64,000 nt of DNA from CAJXII01 sp965242915 (GCA_965242915.1 CBDETN010000025.1:124001-188000); one strand, 5' to 3'; counted from the stretch's first letter, positions 1 to 10,480 are shown. Notes: a model not told the origin generated them from the sequence alone. Numbers and translations: made by a program.

Positions 1-459
1 AGCTTATTTACTATGGGTATATTTGTTTTTACTTTGATAACTTTAGCTTTTGTCGGTTCATCAATTGAAAAAGCCGGTAAATCATTTTTAATTTCAACTA
101 TTGATAACTTATTAGCAAAAGTACCGGCAATAGGTTCAATATATTCTGTGATAAAAAAAATAACAGCTTTATTTACTCCTGATAGTAAGGATAATAGAAA
201 AGAAGTAGTACTTGTAGAATATCCAAAAAGTGATACTTGGGTACCTGCTTATGTTTTAAATAAACATGACGGGGTTTTAGTTTTATTTGTACCGACCAGT
301 CCAAACCCGACAAGTGGCTATACAATCATAATTGATGAAAGTAAAGTGAAAAAAACATCATATACAGTTGCCCAAGCCAGTCAGTTTATTATTAGTATGG
401 GTGCTGATTTTGTGAAAAAAGAAGAGATAACTTCTATAATTAAAAAAACTTTAGAGTAA
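1..459 (+). CDS. DUF502 family membrane protein, 5' end outside the window
   Basis: The reading frame is open from base 1, and the first ATG (base 13) lies inside a hydrophobic segment, so the true start is upstream. What remains is the end of a transmembrane helix followed by a soluble region containing KVPAIGSIYSVIKK and VPTSPNPTSG, both typical of the DUF502 family (about 200 residues when complete). DUF502 proteins are predicted inner-membrane proteins of unknown function. serS follows after 18 bp on the same strand, so the two may be cotranscribed. Family assignment is from remembered sequence pattern. Confidence 0.75.
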   Translation, partial: SLFTMGIFVFTLITLAFVGSSIEKAGKSFLISTIDNLLAKVPAIGSIYSVIKKITALFTPDSKDNRKEVVLVEYPKSDTWVPAYVLNKHDGVLVLFVPTSPNPTSGYTIIIDESKVKKTSYTVAQASQFIISMGADFVKKEEITSIIKKTLE

Positions 460-477
460 AACAAGGATAAAAACTAA

Positions 478-1722
478 ATGATAGATATTAAATTATTGCA
501 AAAAGATTTTAATGCAGTTGCTTCTGCACTTTTAAGAAAAGGTGTTGATGATGCAATTTTAGATGATTTGAAACATAAAAGTGAAACTGCAAAAGCAAAA
601 CGGCAGGATATGGAAAGTTTACAAGCTGAACAAAATGCTTTATCATCTCAATTTGGTGCTTATAAAAAAGAGGGCAAAGATATAGCCGTATTAAAATCTC
701 AAATAGATGATTTAAAGAAAACTAAGGCTAGTTATGAAGATGAGGTAAGAGTTTTAGAAGAAGAATTAAATGCCATTGCTATGGGTATTCCAAATATGCC
801 AGATGATGAAGTTCCATTGGGTGACGGGGAAGAAGACAATGTAGTTATAGAGCAAATTGGAACTCCTAGAGAATTTAATTTTACACCTAAAGAGCATTGG
901 GATATAGGAGAGAGTACTGGAATAATTGATTTTGAAAGAGGTGTAAAGATTGCTAAAAGTAGATTTGCAGCTTTAAAAGGAATTGGGGCTAGACTTGAGA
1001 GAGCTTTAATCAACTACTTTTTAGACTTTAATAGAGAGCGAGGATTTGAAGAGTGGTATGTTCCGTTTATGGCAAATTCAAATGCTTTAAGAGGTACCGG
1101 TCAGCTTCCAAAATTTGAAGATGATCTGTTTAAGATTGAGGGGGAAGATTTATATTTGATTCCTACAGCAGAAGTATCTCTTACAAATTTATTTAATGAT
1201 GAAATTATAGATGAAAAAGAGTTACCAATGCTTCTTACATCTTACACTCCTTGTTTTAGAAAAGAGGCAGGAAGTGCAGGAAGAGATACCAGAGGAATAA
1301 TCAGACAACATCAATTTGATAAAGTTGAAATGGTAGCTATCACAAAACAAGAACAATCAAAAGAAGTATTTGAGAAGATGGTTAGTTGTGCAAGTGATAT
1401 ATTGACTTCATTAGAATTGCCACATCAAAAAGTTCAACTTTGTACAGGTGATTTAGGATTTAGTGCCGCAACTACTATTGACTTAGAAGTTTGGCTGCCA
1501 GGTCAGGGAAAATACAGAGAAATTTCATCAATTTCAAATACAAAAGAATTTCAAGCTAGACGAGCAAAAATCAGATATAAAGATGGAAAAAAGAATATGT
1601 TGGCACATACTCTAAACGGTTCATCACTTGCTGTTGGTAGAACTTTAGTAGCTATTATAGAAAATCATCAGAATGAAGATGGTAGTATTAATATCCCTGC
1701 TGTATTACAGAAGTATATGTAG
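478..1722 (+). CDS. serS: seryl-tRNA synthetase
   Basis: Cytoplasmic class II aminoacyl-tRNA synthetase that charges tRNA-Ser (and tRNA-Sec) with serine using ATP. The 414-residue length is normal. Residues 1-105 form the N-terminal coiled-coil arm that binds the tRNA long variable arm. The catalytic core shows TAEVSLTNL, motif 2 (CFRKEAGSAGRDTRGIIRQH) and motif 3 (GRTLVAIIEN, about residue 387). The start is preceded by an AAGGA ribosome binding site. A histidine kinase gene follows after only 7 bp, an unusual partner, so cotranscription is likely positional rather than functional. Confidence 0.97.
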   Translation: MIDIKLLQKDFNAVASALLRKGVDDAILDDLKHKSETAKAKRQDMESLQAEQNALSSQFGAYKKEGKDIAVLKSQIDDLKKTKASYEDEVRVLEEELNAIAMGIPNMPDDEVPLGDGEEDNVVIEQIGTPREFNFTPKEHWDIGESTGIIDFERGVKIAKSRFAALKGIGARLERALINYFLDFNRERGFEEWYVPFMANSNALRGTGQLPKFEDDLFKIEGEDLYLIPTAEVSLTNLFNDEIIDEKELPMLLTSYTPCFRKEAGSAGRDTRGIIRQHQFDKVEMVAITKQEQSKEVFEKMVSCASDILTSLELPHQKVQLCTGDLGFSAATTIDLEVWLPGQGKYREISSISNTKEFQARRAKIRYKDGKKNMLAHTLNGSSLAVGRTLVAIIENHQNEDGSINIPAVLQKYM

Positions 1723-1729
1723 GATTATT

Positions 1730-2932
1730 ATGCCATTTAACATTTCAGATATTAAAGAGTATGACTCTCAATTATTAAAATTATTAACGCAAAATTTACC
1801 GGATATGCTTTGGATTAAAGATTTAGAAGGTAAATATATCTATGCTAACAAAGCCATTTGTGATGGATTGCTTATGGCAAAAGATATAGAAGAACCTATC
1901 GGAAAAGGTGATGTGTTTTTTGCACTTAGAGAAAGGGAAGCACATAAAGATAAGCCAGACTGGCATACTTTTGGCGAAGTATGTTCTAATAGTGACCAAG
2001 TAGTAATTGATAATAATATGCCAATGAAGTTTGAAGAATATGGAAATATTAAAGGCAAACTATTATACCTAGAAGTCAATAAAGCCCCGTTTTATGATAA
2101 AGATGGAAATATTATAGGAACTGTGGGTTCTGGTCGAGATATAACGGAATTAAAAATGATTCAAATAAAACTTGAAGAACAATATCAATTATTACAAAGT
2201 CAAGCTACGCATGTTTCAATGGGAGAGATGATAGGTAATATCGCTCATCAATGGAGACAACCGTTATCAGTCATATCAACTGCGGCTACAGGTATGCAAC
2301 TCCAAAAAGAGTATGGACACCTTAACGATGAAGAATTTGATAAATCTTGTGAAGTAATAAATAAAAATGCACAATATTTATCAAAAACAATAGATGATTT
2401 TAGAAATTTTATCAAAGGTGATAGATTAAAGACAATATTTAAATTAACACATGAAATAGATAGTTTTTATCATTTGATTGAAGGAACAATAAAAACCAAT
2501 CATATAAATATGATACTTACTATAGATGAAGATATAGAGGTAGATGGCTATGAAAATGAACTTACACAATGTATGATAAATATATTTAATAATGCAGAAG
2601 ATGCTTTAGTAGAAAATCTTGAAGATAATAGATTGCTGTTCATATCAAGTAGTGTAGAAAATAGTGAAACTTCGCAGGAACGAGGACAAAATGTTGTTAT
2701 AAAAATTAAAGATAATGCAGGTGGAATACCAAAAGATATTTTACCTAAAATATTTGAACCATATTTTACAACAAAGCATCAGTCACAAGGTACAGGACTT
2801 GGACTTCATATGACATATAATTTAATAGTAAATGGTATGAATGGAATTGTTGAAGCTACAAATCAAACTTATACTTACGAAGATAAAGAATATACTGGAG
2901 CAGAGTTTACTATAACGCTTCCTTTGTCTTAA
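1730..2932 (+). CDS. PAS-domain sensor histidine kinase
   Basis: Predicted soluble sensor kinase of 400 residues; no membrane segment is seen. Residues about 15-145 form a PAS fold (NLPDMLWIKDLEGKYIYANK, then GTVGSGRDITE). The phosphoacceptor region contains MGEMIGNIAHQWRQPLSVIS with His near residue 170, followed by the N box (INIFNNAEDAL), G1 (IKDNAGG) and G2 (GTGLGL). The ATG at 1730 was chosen because AGGA lies 6 bases upstream, 7 bp after the serS stop; an in-frame upstream ATG at 1673 lies inside serS. No response regulator gene is adjacent, so the partner is unknown. Confidence 0.9.
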   Translation: MPFNISDIKEYDSQLLKLLTQNLPDMLWIKDLEGKYIYANKAICDGLLMAKDIEEPIGKGDVFFALREREAHKDKPDWHTFGEVCSNSDQVVIDNNMPMKFEEYGNIKGKLLYLEVNKAPFYDKDGNIIGTVGSGRDITELKMIQIKLEEQYQLLQSQATHVSMGEMIGNIAHQWRQPLSVISTAATGMQLQKEYGHLNDEEFDKSCEVINKNAQYLSKTIDDFRNFIKGDRLKTIFKLTHEIDSFYHLIEGTIKTNHINMILTIDEDIEVDGYENELTQCMINIFNNAEDALVENLEDNRLLFISSSVENSETSQERGQNVVIKIKDNAGGIPKDILPKIFEPYFTTKHQSQGTGLGLHMTYNLIVNGMNGIVEATNQTYTYEDKEYTGAEFTITLPLS

Positions 2933-3009
2933 TAGCCCTTTGTGTATGTAAGCCATTTAGGAAGCACCTAATTTTTGATTGTGCTAAAACTGTGCTAGTT
3001 TTGTGCTAA

Positions 3010-3129
3010 CTATTCTAACAAAAAAGAGCCTCTTGATTTTTTCTCACTTTTAATATATTTAGCATATACTTGAAGTGTAATATTTGCATTATTATGACCA
3101 AGCATTGAAGCAACCCAAAGTATATCTCA
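3010..3129 (-). pseudogene. C-terminal remnant of a tyrosine recombinase (integrase)
   Basis: Translating the minus strand from 3129 to the TAG at 3010-3012 gives a 39-residue tail containing DILWVASMLGHNNANITLQV and YAKYIKS. This matches the end of a phage/island integrase: LGH is the conserved box and the tyrosine of YAKY is in the position of the catalytic nucleophile. The frame is closed by a TGA immediately upstream, so the rest of the gene is gone. It sits at the left edge of a defence-rich block (WYL, Hhe-like, restriction-modification) and is probably what is left of the integrase that delivered it. Confidence 0.8.
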
Positions 3130-3303
3130 TATTATATAAGATTCTATATTCTAAATTTAGATTTTTTAAAACCTTTTGCCAATATGTTACAGATATTTTA
3201 GTAGCTGAATAATATGGCAAACTAAATTTTGTTATAAAAACTTATATTTAATTGTTGTTCTATATGATAAAAAAGTAAATCTAATAAATTTATCCTGTAA
3301 ATA

Positions 3304-3408
3304 AAGCAATGGTGAAGCAAATTATTACTAGCAAAAGCCATTATATAAGGTGATAATGCTATAAAAAAGAAAAAATTGTATTAGTTAGTGAAGCAACGGT
3401 GAAGCAAA
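3304..3408 (+). repeat. pair of 18-bp direct repeats in a gene-free stretch
   Basis: AAGCAAYGGTGAAGCAAA occurs at 3304-3321 and again at 3391-3408 with a single mismatch. The pair lies in the roughly 310-bp non-coding gap between the integrase remnant and the YhcG-like nuclease gene. The gap has no other gene. The repeats could belong to an old attachment or recombination site, but nothing proves it. Confidence 0.5.
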
Positions 3409-3439
3409 ATGACTATAGTGAATTTCTTTTGCATTTAAC

Positions 3440-4504
3440 TTATTTATCATCCAAACTACTTTTTAATTCATCTTCAATCATCTCAATTGTAGGTAAACTT
3501 GATTCAAACTCTTTAGGTAAAACTTCTGTTAATTCATACTGTGATATACCTATTGGTTGTGACATATTTTTGAGTGAATATTCTGCAATGATTTCATTTT
3601 TTTCTTGACATAAAATTAATCCTATTGTTGGATTATCATTTTCATGTGCTACTGTTTCATCTATAGCACTACAATAAAAATTTACTTGACCAGAATATTC
3701 AGGTTTAAATTTTCCCTTTTTAAGTTCAATCACTACATAACATCTAAGCTTTAGATGATAAAAAAGTAAATCAATATAAAAATCACTATCTGATACTTTG
3801 AGTTTATATTGTCTGCCTACAAAAGCAAAACCACTTCCAAGCTCAATCAAAAACTTTTCCATATGTTCACATAGATTTGATTCAAGTTCTTTTTCTCTAA
3901 ATGGCTCACTAATTGTTAAAAAATCAAAAATATAAGGATCTTTAAAAGATTGTTGTACTAGGTCACTATCATATGAAACTATAGTATTTTTAAAATTTGA
4001 TGTAAGTTTAGCTTCTCTTTTATGAACTTCACTTTTTATCATCAGAGATAATACATCCTTGCTCCATCCATTTTCAACTATTTTTTCTATGTACCAATAT
4101 CGTAAATCTATATCTTTTATTTTTTCTATTAAAATAATATTATGTGTCCAAGGAATTTGTGCCACTAGTAGTGGCATTTTTTCATTTTTCAATTGTGCCA
4201 CTGCTGACGGCACTTTTTTATATTCTTTATAAAACCGTACCATTCTTTTAATATTTCTACTAGAGAACCCACCTAGTTGTGGAAATGTAACTTTTATATC
4301 ACTACTTAAATTATCTATAACTTTTGCACCCCAACCCAACTCTTGTTGTTTGATAAAAACACTTTTACCAATATTAAAATATAGTATTATTAACTCTTTA
4401 TTTACCTTTGTTATAGCATTTGTTTGAGATATTTGTATTTTTGATTTTATATCAATGATAAAGTTTTTGTATTCGTTTGTTGTGATTATATTTTGTGGAT
4501 TCAT
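3440..4504 (-). CDS. YhcG-like DUF1016/PDDEXK nuclease family protein
   Basis: 354 residues. The N-terminal half matches DUF1016 (ELIILYFNIGKSVFIKQQEL, GFSSRNIKRMVRFYKEY, IPWTHNIILIEKI). The C-terminal half carries the PDDEXK-type segment of this family (SDFYIDLLFYHLKLRCYVVI followed by ELKKGKFKPEYSGQ), with the D...ExK arrangement expected of a nuclease active site. YhcG-type proteins are predicted nucleases found with mobile and defence loci; their role is not settled. The gene starts 20 bp after the large helicase gene, with an AAGGT ribosome binding site, so the two probably form one operon. Confidence 0.88.
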   Translation of the reverse strand: MNPQNIITTNEYKNFIIDIKSKIQISQTNAITKVNKELIILYFNIGKSVFIKQQELGWGAKVIDNLSSDIKVTFPQLGGFSSRNIKRMVRFYKEYKKVPSAVAQLKNEKMPLLVAQIPWTHNIILIEKIKDIDLRYWYIEKIVENGWSKDVLSLMIKSEVHKREAKLTSNFKNTIVSYDSDLVQQSFKDPYIFDFLTISEPFREKELESNLCEHMEKFLIELGSGFAFVGRQYKLKVSDSDFYIDLLFYHLKLRCYVVIELKKGKFKPEYSGQVNFYCSAIDETVAHENDNPTIGLILCQEKNEIIAEYSLKNMSQPIGISQYELTEVLPKEFESSLPTIEMIEDELKSSLDDK

Positions 4505-4524
4505 TATTTATTTTACCTTTTATA

Positions 4525-7500
4525 TTATTCATCTGACATTTCTAATATTTCAAAAATTGTACCCATAAATATTAATTGTTCTCTATCTATACTATTTCTT
4601 AATTTTAATGAAATCTTAGACCTAAACTCCTCCATATCAAGAGGTTTATGTTTAAGAAATTGGTCTAACATCAAAGGAGACAATATGCATCTTCTATCTA
4701 TATTAAAGTCTTTACTTATTTCATTTTCTCTCAATTCAACTAATAGTTCTTTAGTTGCTTCATCAGATAAAAATACTTGTGTATATTCACTTTTTTGAAG
4801 AGTTTCTTCTGAATGTTTCTTTTGCTTATGGTCCTCTTCAATTTCTTTATTTACATTACCTACTGCTTCGTCACTATTTGTAGATGGTATAATCTCAATT
4901 GACTGTGAAGCAGGAGTAGATATAGTTCTATGTTTATATTTCTCTGAATAAATTTCTTGTTGTTCTTTAATTACTTTTAAAAGTTTTGAAATTTCATTTT
5001 GTCTATTTTTATACCAATCTACAGACCAAATTCTATAAACTTTCCAACCTAATCTATTTAATACTTCATCTTTTAATCTATCTCTATCTCTTGCAGATTT
5101 TGAAGAGTGATATGTTGCACCATCACATTCAATTGCTAAAGTATAATCTTCACCTTCTTCTGATACAATAGCTAAATCTATAAAATAACCAGCAACACCA
5201 ACTTGTGGTACACTTTTAATTCCTGCATCACTTAAGAGCTGATAAACAGATTCTTCAAATGGGGAATCAAATCCCTTTCCCTCTATAAGTTCAGGCTTAT
5301 TAAGTAATATGCCAGTTTCTACAAAGTTAATAAAAGATTTTAATGCAATAACACCTCTTGATGAATTTTCATTAATTAAAATCTCAGATGATTGCATAGA
5401 AGTAAAAATGTGCATTTTTTGTTTTGACCTAGTTACTAAAACATTTAATCTTCTCCATCCTGAATCTTGATTAATGGGTCCAAATCTTTGCATTAATTTA
5501 CCAGTATTTTTATCAGGTCCATATGTTGTAGAAATATATATAACATCTCTTTCGTCCCCTTGTAAAGATTCAAGATTTTTTATAAAAAATGGTTCACTTG
5601 TATCTCTCCAAGTTGATATATAATTTGCAATAAGTGGATTTGTCTTTTCTTTTTCATCTATCATCTGTTGAATTAAATCTCTTTGTGATGTATTAAATGT
5701 TCCAATACCTAAAGATTTTTTAGGAAATTCTTTAATTTGCTTTTCAATATGCTCCACTACAACTTTGGCTTCTAATTTATTATATCTTTTTCCTGCTCCA
5801 CCTTGATATATTGCATTTTCAATATATGTATGTTTAACCCCAAGTTCATTACTACTTACACTTGTTGGAGATGGAAATACTATTAAATCATTATCATAAA
5901 AATGCTGATTTGAGAAGTCAATTAATGTTTCGTGTTGAGATCTATAATGCCATTTTAGTCTTCTTACGGGACTATATAAATCTATACAACTATCAAGAAT
6001 TGATTCTGATACATCAAGTATTGTATCTTCATCATCTTGACTTTCATCTTTTAAAGTATCAAAAAATGATGTTGGTGGTAACTGTTTTGGGTCACCTACT
6101 ATAACAACTTGATTTGCTCTTGCTATAATTCCTAATGCTTCTTCTGGTCTTAACTGTGATGCTTCATCAACTAATAAAACATCAAATTTTAATGTATTTG
6201 GTGGTAAATATTGAGCAACTGATAATGGACTCATCATGAAACAAGGTTTTAAAGCTTTTATTGCTACACCAGCTCTTTCTATTAATTTTCTAATTGGAAT
6301 ATGTCTTTTTTTCTTTGATATTTCATTTTCAATCAATCTCATATTTGTAAAACTTGAAACTAATCCACCACTTTGAGAATATGGCATTTCTCTATCACAA
6401 GCTTTTGATGCAACAAATTGTTTATTTAATTCTAATAATTCTAAATCTAACTCTTTAAAAGTTTTTATTATTTCTTCATGAGATAATCTACTAAATTCAT
6501 TTAAAGATGGATATTTTTTAAATGTTGTTCTTAATAAAGAATTATAAAAATTGTAATAATAAGCTGTAATAATAAGTTCTTTTGGTAGAACATCAGATTC
6601 AATTGCTTCAATAATCTTAATTAATCCTAATCCTTTAATTTTTGCTAAAAGATTTTTATAATCAAGCCAAATAGATAAATTATCAATATTATTATCTATA
6701 CTATTAAGTTTATTTGATAAATCTATATATTTTGATGTTTGTTTATTGTAAAATAAATTTGATTTAAACTCTCCATATTTTATTAATTCATTCATTTGGG
6801 CTGATGCCAGTCCTGATTCATTTTTAATATCTTTTAGTATCTCATAAGTATTAAAAAAGTCATTAATTAAACTAATTTTTAATGAATCAAATATAGGAGA
6901 ATTATTTACATCTGCTATTATATTAATATGAGATTGTAACTGTTCTAATTCTTCATTTGTTTCAAGTAAGTTAAAATTAAAATCTTCTTTTATCATATTT
7001 ACAACAGATATTAACTCTGTACTTATTGTTGCTTCTTCTGTTAAAAGTCTTGAAACTTCAGCTATTGGATATTGTTGCTCTTTTAAAAATGATAATAAAG
7101 TATCAATATAACTATTTATATCTATTTGTTCGGAACTATCAATGATTTCAGAAATTAAACTATAAACACCTTCTTTTCCTATTTTATATGATTCTTTAGA
7201 ATCCAAGAATTCATTAATAAGATTAATTAATTTTTCTATTTTAATATAATTATCAATTTCATATTTTTGAATTACTAATTGATAATTATTTATATTATCG
7301 TTTATTATTTCTAGTTTATCTTTTAATTCTAAGATATTAATGTCTTCAATATGATAGTATAATTTTTTAATAAAACTTTTTTCATATAATTCTGATACAT
7401 TTTGAATTAAATCATTAAATATTTTTAAATTATCATTTAATTCTATTGCATATGATGAAGCAGAAAGTTTACTTTGTTCATTCCCACTCAATAAAATATT

Positions 7501-10320
7501 TAATAATTCATTTGATTTTACTTCTTTTCGTACAGTAGAAGCCCAATCATTTAACTTGGTTATTTTATCCCAATCTGTATCTAATCCTTGAAATAAATCT
7601 TGAAATGTATCACAATAAGAAAGACTATTCTCATATTGTTCCTTTTTAGATATATAAGTAATAATACTACTTAAATGCTCAATCCAAGTATCAGAATTTT
7701 CTGGTATTGATACTTTTAAAAGTAAAGAATAATCAGTTTTAGCTTGTTTGAAAACTCCTGAAAATATTTTAAATAAAGAATCTTTTTTGTCAATTAAATC
7801 AGTTTTTATTTGCTCTAATTTTTGTATATTGATAGAGTTTATATTATCAATTGATGTAAATATTTCAAGATTATCTTTTAAGTCCTTTAATATAGATTCT
7901 TCTTTTATTGCAGTTTCAATAATTGATACATATCTTGTTGTTCCAATAATATCTATACAATTTATATATAATGATTGGTCAATCTCATTTAAAAGTTGTA
8001 GTCCATTATTAATAATACCAATTTCATAAATATTATATGTTTTAGAAATTCCTATTTGACTTGATGAATCTCTAATAATTCTTTCTATTTTACTTAAATT
8101 ATCAACTAGTTTACTATTGATTAAATTTATTTCTTCAATTTTTGCTACTTCTATATCTTTATATAAAAAATTATCGATAGAAATTAATTGATTAAGTAAT
8201 TCATTATTAATAGAATATCTTTCAAGATTTATATATTTAGTCAATTCAGACCTAAGTTCTTCATATCTATTTCTTTTATTAATATATTTCTTTTCTATTT
8301 TTTTAAGAATTTTATCATTTAGATTTCTAATAAATACTACATCATCTTTACTCATACTATCATAACCAATAATTTTAATTTTATTCGCTTTTTTGACTTC
8401 TATTTGTTTTAAAGATAATAATAAATAATTTTCAAATACTGACAAATTATTTTGTACCAACTGATGTAATAATTCTTGATTTACATTTTGAATATTGTAT
8501 TCTTCTAGCTTCGCAAGAAGTATAGATATATTATTTGATTCTTGAATTTCATTTTCTAAATCTATATTTAATTTAGAATACAAAGAAATTAAATTTTTAT
8601 ACCTTATGTTTATATTTTTAAAATCATCAATAAACATTTCTATATCAATAAATTGAAGATTATTAAGTTCAAATCCATTCCAATAAAAAGTATTAAAATC
8701 ATAATTATTAACATAGGCTTGATATTTATGAAGTTCTTCTACTCTATTGTTAATTCCCGTTACTTCAAAGGATTCTGAATCTATAATTTTAAATTTTAAA
8801 TATTTCTCTACTTCTTGATACTTCTCTACTAACCAAAATGTTTCAAATATTTTTTTATTTGTATTGCCATGTTTTAAATGTAATATATCAATATATTTTC
8901 TTAATACTGATTTTCTTGATTCAAGTTCTTGTTTTACTCTTTCTAATTCAGATGGAGGATAATACTCTCCCTCTATTCTTATTTTTAAACTTTCAAGAAC
9001 TTTAAGTTTTTGTGTCTTATGACTATGTAATTCCAAACAAAAATCACCCAATTGATTACTAGCTAATCTTTTAGAAACTACGTCAAGGGCAGCAAGTTTT
9101 TCTGAAACAAATAACACACTTTTTCCATCTGCGATTAATGCAGCAATCATATTTGAAATTGTTTGAGATTTACCAGTTCCAGGAGGTCCTTCAATTACAA
9201 CATTTTTTCCCTCTAAAACATCAACAATTGCACTATGTTGAGAACTGTCAGCATCCATAATTAAGGGTGTATTTAGAGCTACTTTATTATTGTCAATATC
9301 ATATTCTTCTGGAGAATAAGAGACACCTGAAATTTCTTTTCCTAAAAATATATCTTGAAGGACTTGATTATTTTCCAAAGCTCCATTATCCCAATTATCA
9401 GTATCTAAATCTTTGTACATTAAAATTTTACTAAATTGTAAAAAATCAAGTGATATTTCTTGTTTAATTTTCCATTCTTTTTTATTATTACAAATCTTTT
9501 TTACTTCTGTCATATATTCATTAAAAGACAACTCTTCTGTAAGTTCAGGAAGAAGTATATTAAAATCATTTTTTAGCTTTTCTGCTAATGATTTATTGGT
9601 ATCAATTGAAGCTCCATCATACTCAAGAATATATTCATAAGTATTTGTTTTTCTATTTAATGACCCTCTTCTTAGTGTTACTGGAATATTAATTAATGGA
9701 GATTTTATTTTGATTTCTGAATTATTACTTTCTTTCCATTCTAATACACCAAGAATCAAATAAAGCATATTTGCTCCAGTTTCTTGAATAATAGACCTTG
9801 CATTTAATTCTATCTTTTTTAATATCTTTTCTAAATCTGATGGATAATGTAATGTTTGCAAATAATCATCAGTATATTTATCATCAATATTTTGTGCCTC
9901 TAAATTAATATCAGGTAATTCTGATGATGTTATAAATCCAAGTTTTTCAGCTTGTTCTTCTGCTGTAAGTAAAGCATCCGCTTTATTCTCTTGCAGTTGC
10001 TCAAAGATACCTTGTATTTGATTTTCTGCTGCTTTTTTCTCTCCATCATATATCGTACTTTGTTTAACTTTTTCTAATTTTGCTTTTTTATCTAAAAGTT
10101 TATTGTTTTCTAGTTGTAAAATTTCAGGTTCTTTAATAAATTTAAATTTAAATGGCGTTTCATCAAAAACTAAATGTTGATATATAAACTCTGGAGATTC
10201 ATCTATAATTTTTAAGTTTCTTGTTTTTGATGGTCGTTTGTAGTTGATTAGTTTATTTCGTTTTGTTAAATCTAATAATTTTTTTCTCGTTTGTTCTAAT
10301 TTACTTTTAAACTCTGACAT
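4525..10320 (-). CDS. Giant DUF4011/SF1 helicase/Vsr-like nuclease, Hhe-like defence protein
   Basis: 1931 residues. The N-terminus matches DUF4011 (KLEQTRKKLLDLTKRNKLIN). Walker A GPPGTGKS lies near residue 377. A long helical, low-complexity stretch spans about 450-1250. The second helicase half includes LLVDEASQLRPEEALG near 1383, VIVGDPKQLPPTS, the QGDERDVIYIS box and the LNVLVTRSK box. Residues about 1690-1800 are a Vsr/DUF559-like nuclease with SPFEESVY, IDLAIV, IECDGATYHSS and RDRDRLKDEVLNRLGWKVYR. This DUF4011-helicase-Vsr architecture was reported (from memory, as Hhe) as a single-gene antiphage system. GAGGT lies 6 bases before the ATG. It is flanked by a WYL regulator, two micro-ORFs and a YhcG nuclease. 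Confidence 0.85.
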   Translation of the reverse strand: MSEFKSKLEQTRKKLLDLTKRNKLINYKRPSKTRNLKIIDESPEFIYQHLVFDETPFKFKFIKEPEILQLENNKLLDKKAKLEKVKQSTIYDGEKKAAENQIQGIFEQLQENKADALLTAEEQAEKLGFITSSELPDINLEAQNIDDKYTDDYLQTLHYPSDLEKILKKIELNARSIIQETGANMLYLILGVLEWKESNNSEIKIKSPLINIPVTLRRGSLNRKTNTYEYILEYDGASIDTNKSLAEKLKNDFNILLPELTEELSFNEYMTEVKKICNNKKEWKIKQEISLDFLQFSKILMYKDLDTDNWDNGALENNQVLQDIFLGKEISGVSYSPEEYDIDNNKVALNTPLIMDADSSQHSAIVDVLEGKNVVIEGPPGTGKSQTISNMIAALIADGKSVLFVSEKLAALDVVSKRLASNQLGDFCLELHSHKTQKLKVLESLKIRIEGEYYPPSELERVKQELESRKSVLRKYIDILHLKHGNTNKKIFETFWLVEKYQEVEKYLKFKIIDSESFEVTGINNRVEELHKYQAYVNNYDFNTFYWNGFELNNLQFIDIEMFIDDFKNINIRYKNLISLYSKLNIDLENEIQESNNISILLAKLEEYNIQNVNQELLHQLVQNNLSVFENYLLLSLKQIEVKKANKIKIIGYDSMSKDDVVFIRNLNDKILKKIEKKYINKRNRYEELRSELTKYINLERYSINNELLNQLISIDNFLYKDIEVAKIEEINLINSKLVDNLSKIERIIRDSSSQIGISKTYNIYEIGIINNGLQLLNEIDQSLYINCIDIIGTTRYVSIIETAIKEESILKDLKDNLEIFTSIDNINSINIQKLEQIKTDLIDKKDSLFKIFSGVFKQAKTDYSLLLKVSIPENSDTWIEHLSSIITYISKKEQYENSLSYCDTFQDLFQGLDTDWDKITKLNDWASTVRKEVKSNELLNILLSGNEQSKLSASSYAIELNDNLKIFNDLIQNVSELYEKSFIKKLYYHIEDINILELKDKLEIINDNINNYQLVIQKYEIDNYIKIEKLINLINEFLDSKESYKIGKEGVYSLISEIIDSSEQIDINSYIDTLLSFLKEQQYPIAEVSRLLTEEATISTELISVVNMIKEDFNFNLLETNEELEQLQSHINIIADVNNSPIFDSLKISLINDFFNTYEILKDIKNESGLASAQMNELIKYGEFKSNLFYNKQTSKYIDLSNKLNSIDNNIDNLSIWLDYKNLLAKIKGLGLIKIIEAIESDVLPKELIITAYYYNFYNSLLRTTFKKYPSLNEFSRLSHEEIIKTFKELDLELLELNKQFVASKACDREMPYSQSGGLVSSFTNMRLIENEISKKKRHIPIRKLIERAGVAIKALKPCFMMSPLSVAQYLPPNTLKFDVLLVDEASQLRPEEALGIIARANQVVIVGDPKQLPPTSFFDTLKDESQDDEDTILDVSESILDSCIDLYSPVRRLKWHYRSQHETLIDFSNQHFYDNDLIVFPSPTSVSSNELGVKHTYIENAIYQGGAGKRYNKLEAKVVVEHIEKQIKEFPKKSLGIGTFNTSQRDLIQQMIDEKEKTNPLIANYISTWRDTSEPFFIKNLESLQGDERDVIYISTTYGPDKNTGKLMQRFGPINQDSGWRRLNVLVTRSKQKMHIFTSMQSSEILINENSSRGVIALKSFINFVETGILLNKPELIEGKGFDSPFEESVYQLLSDAGIKSVPQVGVAGYFIDLAIVSEEGEDYTLAIECDGATYHSSKSARDRDRLKDEVLNRLGWKVYRIWSVDWYKNRQNEISKLLKVIKEQQEIYSEKYKHRTISTPASQSIEIIPSTNSDEAVGNVNKEIEEDHKQKKHSEETLQKSEYTQVFLSDEATKELLVELRENEISKDFNIDRRCILSPLMLDQFLKHKPLDMEEFRSKISLKLRNSIDREQLIFMGTIFEILEMSDE

Positions 10321-10337
10321 TAATTACCTCAATTCTC

Positions 10338-10360
10338 ATTGTTAAGTATGATTATACAAT
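10338..10360 (-). promoter_or_regulatory. possible secondary promoter and third ACTTAAC half-site before the helicase gene
   Basis: On the minus strand a TATAAT hexamer (10351-10356) is followed by ACTTAAC (10341-10347), 20 bp before the helicase ATG. ACTTAAC is the core of the motif found at the two other WYL-linked promoters. There is no convincing -35 box, so this may be a degenerate operator only. Confidence 0.3.
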
Positions 10361-10385
10361 TATATTTCTTTTAAAATAATCTTAT

Positions 10386-10448
10386 TTAAATTAATCCAAA
10401 AATAAACATAAACATCAGTATCCCACTCATTATTTCTATAGCATCCAT
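10386..10448 (-). CDS. 20-residue hydrophobic micro-ORF (second of a tandem pair)
   Basis: The minus strand reads MDAIEIMSGILMFMFIFGLI and then TAA. An AGGAG ribosome binding site lies 9 bases before the ATG. The peptide is one hydrophobic segment after an acidic N-terminus, long enough to cross a membrane once. It follows the 17-residue micro-ORF by 32 bp and ends 65 bp before the giant helicase gene. I do not recognise it. It could be a small membrane partner of the defence genes, a toxin-like peptide or a translated leader. Support is the start, ribosome binding site, stop and paired arrangement; chance occurrence cannot be excluded. Confidence 0.5.
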   Translation of the reverse strand: MDAIEIMSGILMFMFIFGLI

Positions 10449-10480
10449 TTTAATTTACTCCTATTAAATTTTATCATTAA

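Noticed and set aside
732..1013. Minus-strand frame inside serS
   Set aside because: Lies wholly within a conserved essential gene and has no ribosome binding site or recognisable domain.
3399..3608. Plus-strand frame overlapping the YhcG-like gene
   Set aside because: Its sequence is the complement of the conserved C-terminus of the nuclease gene; only that strand shows a protein family.
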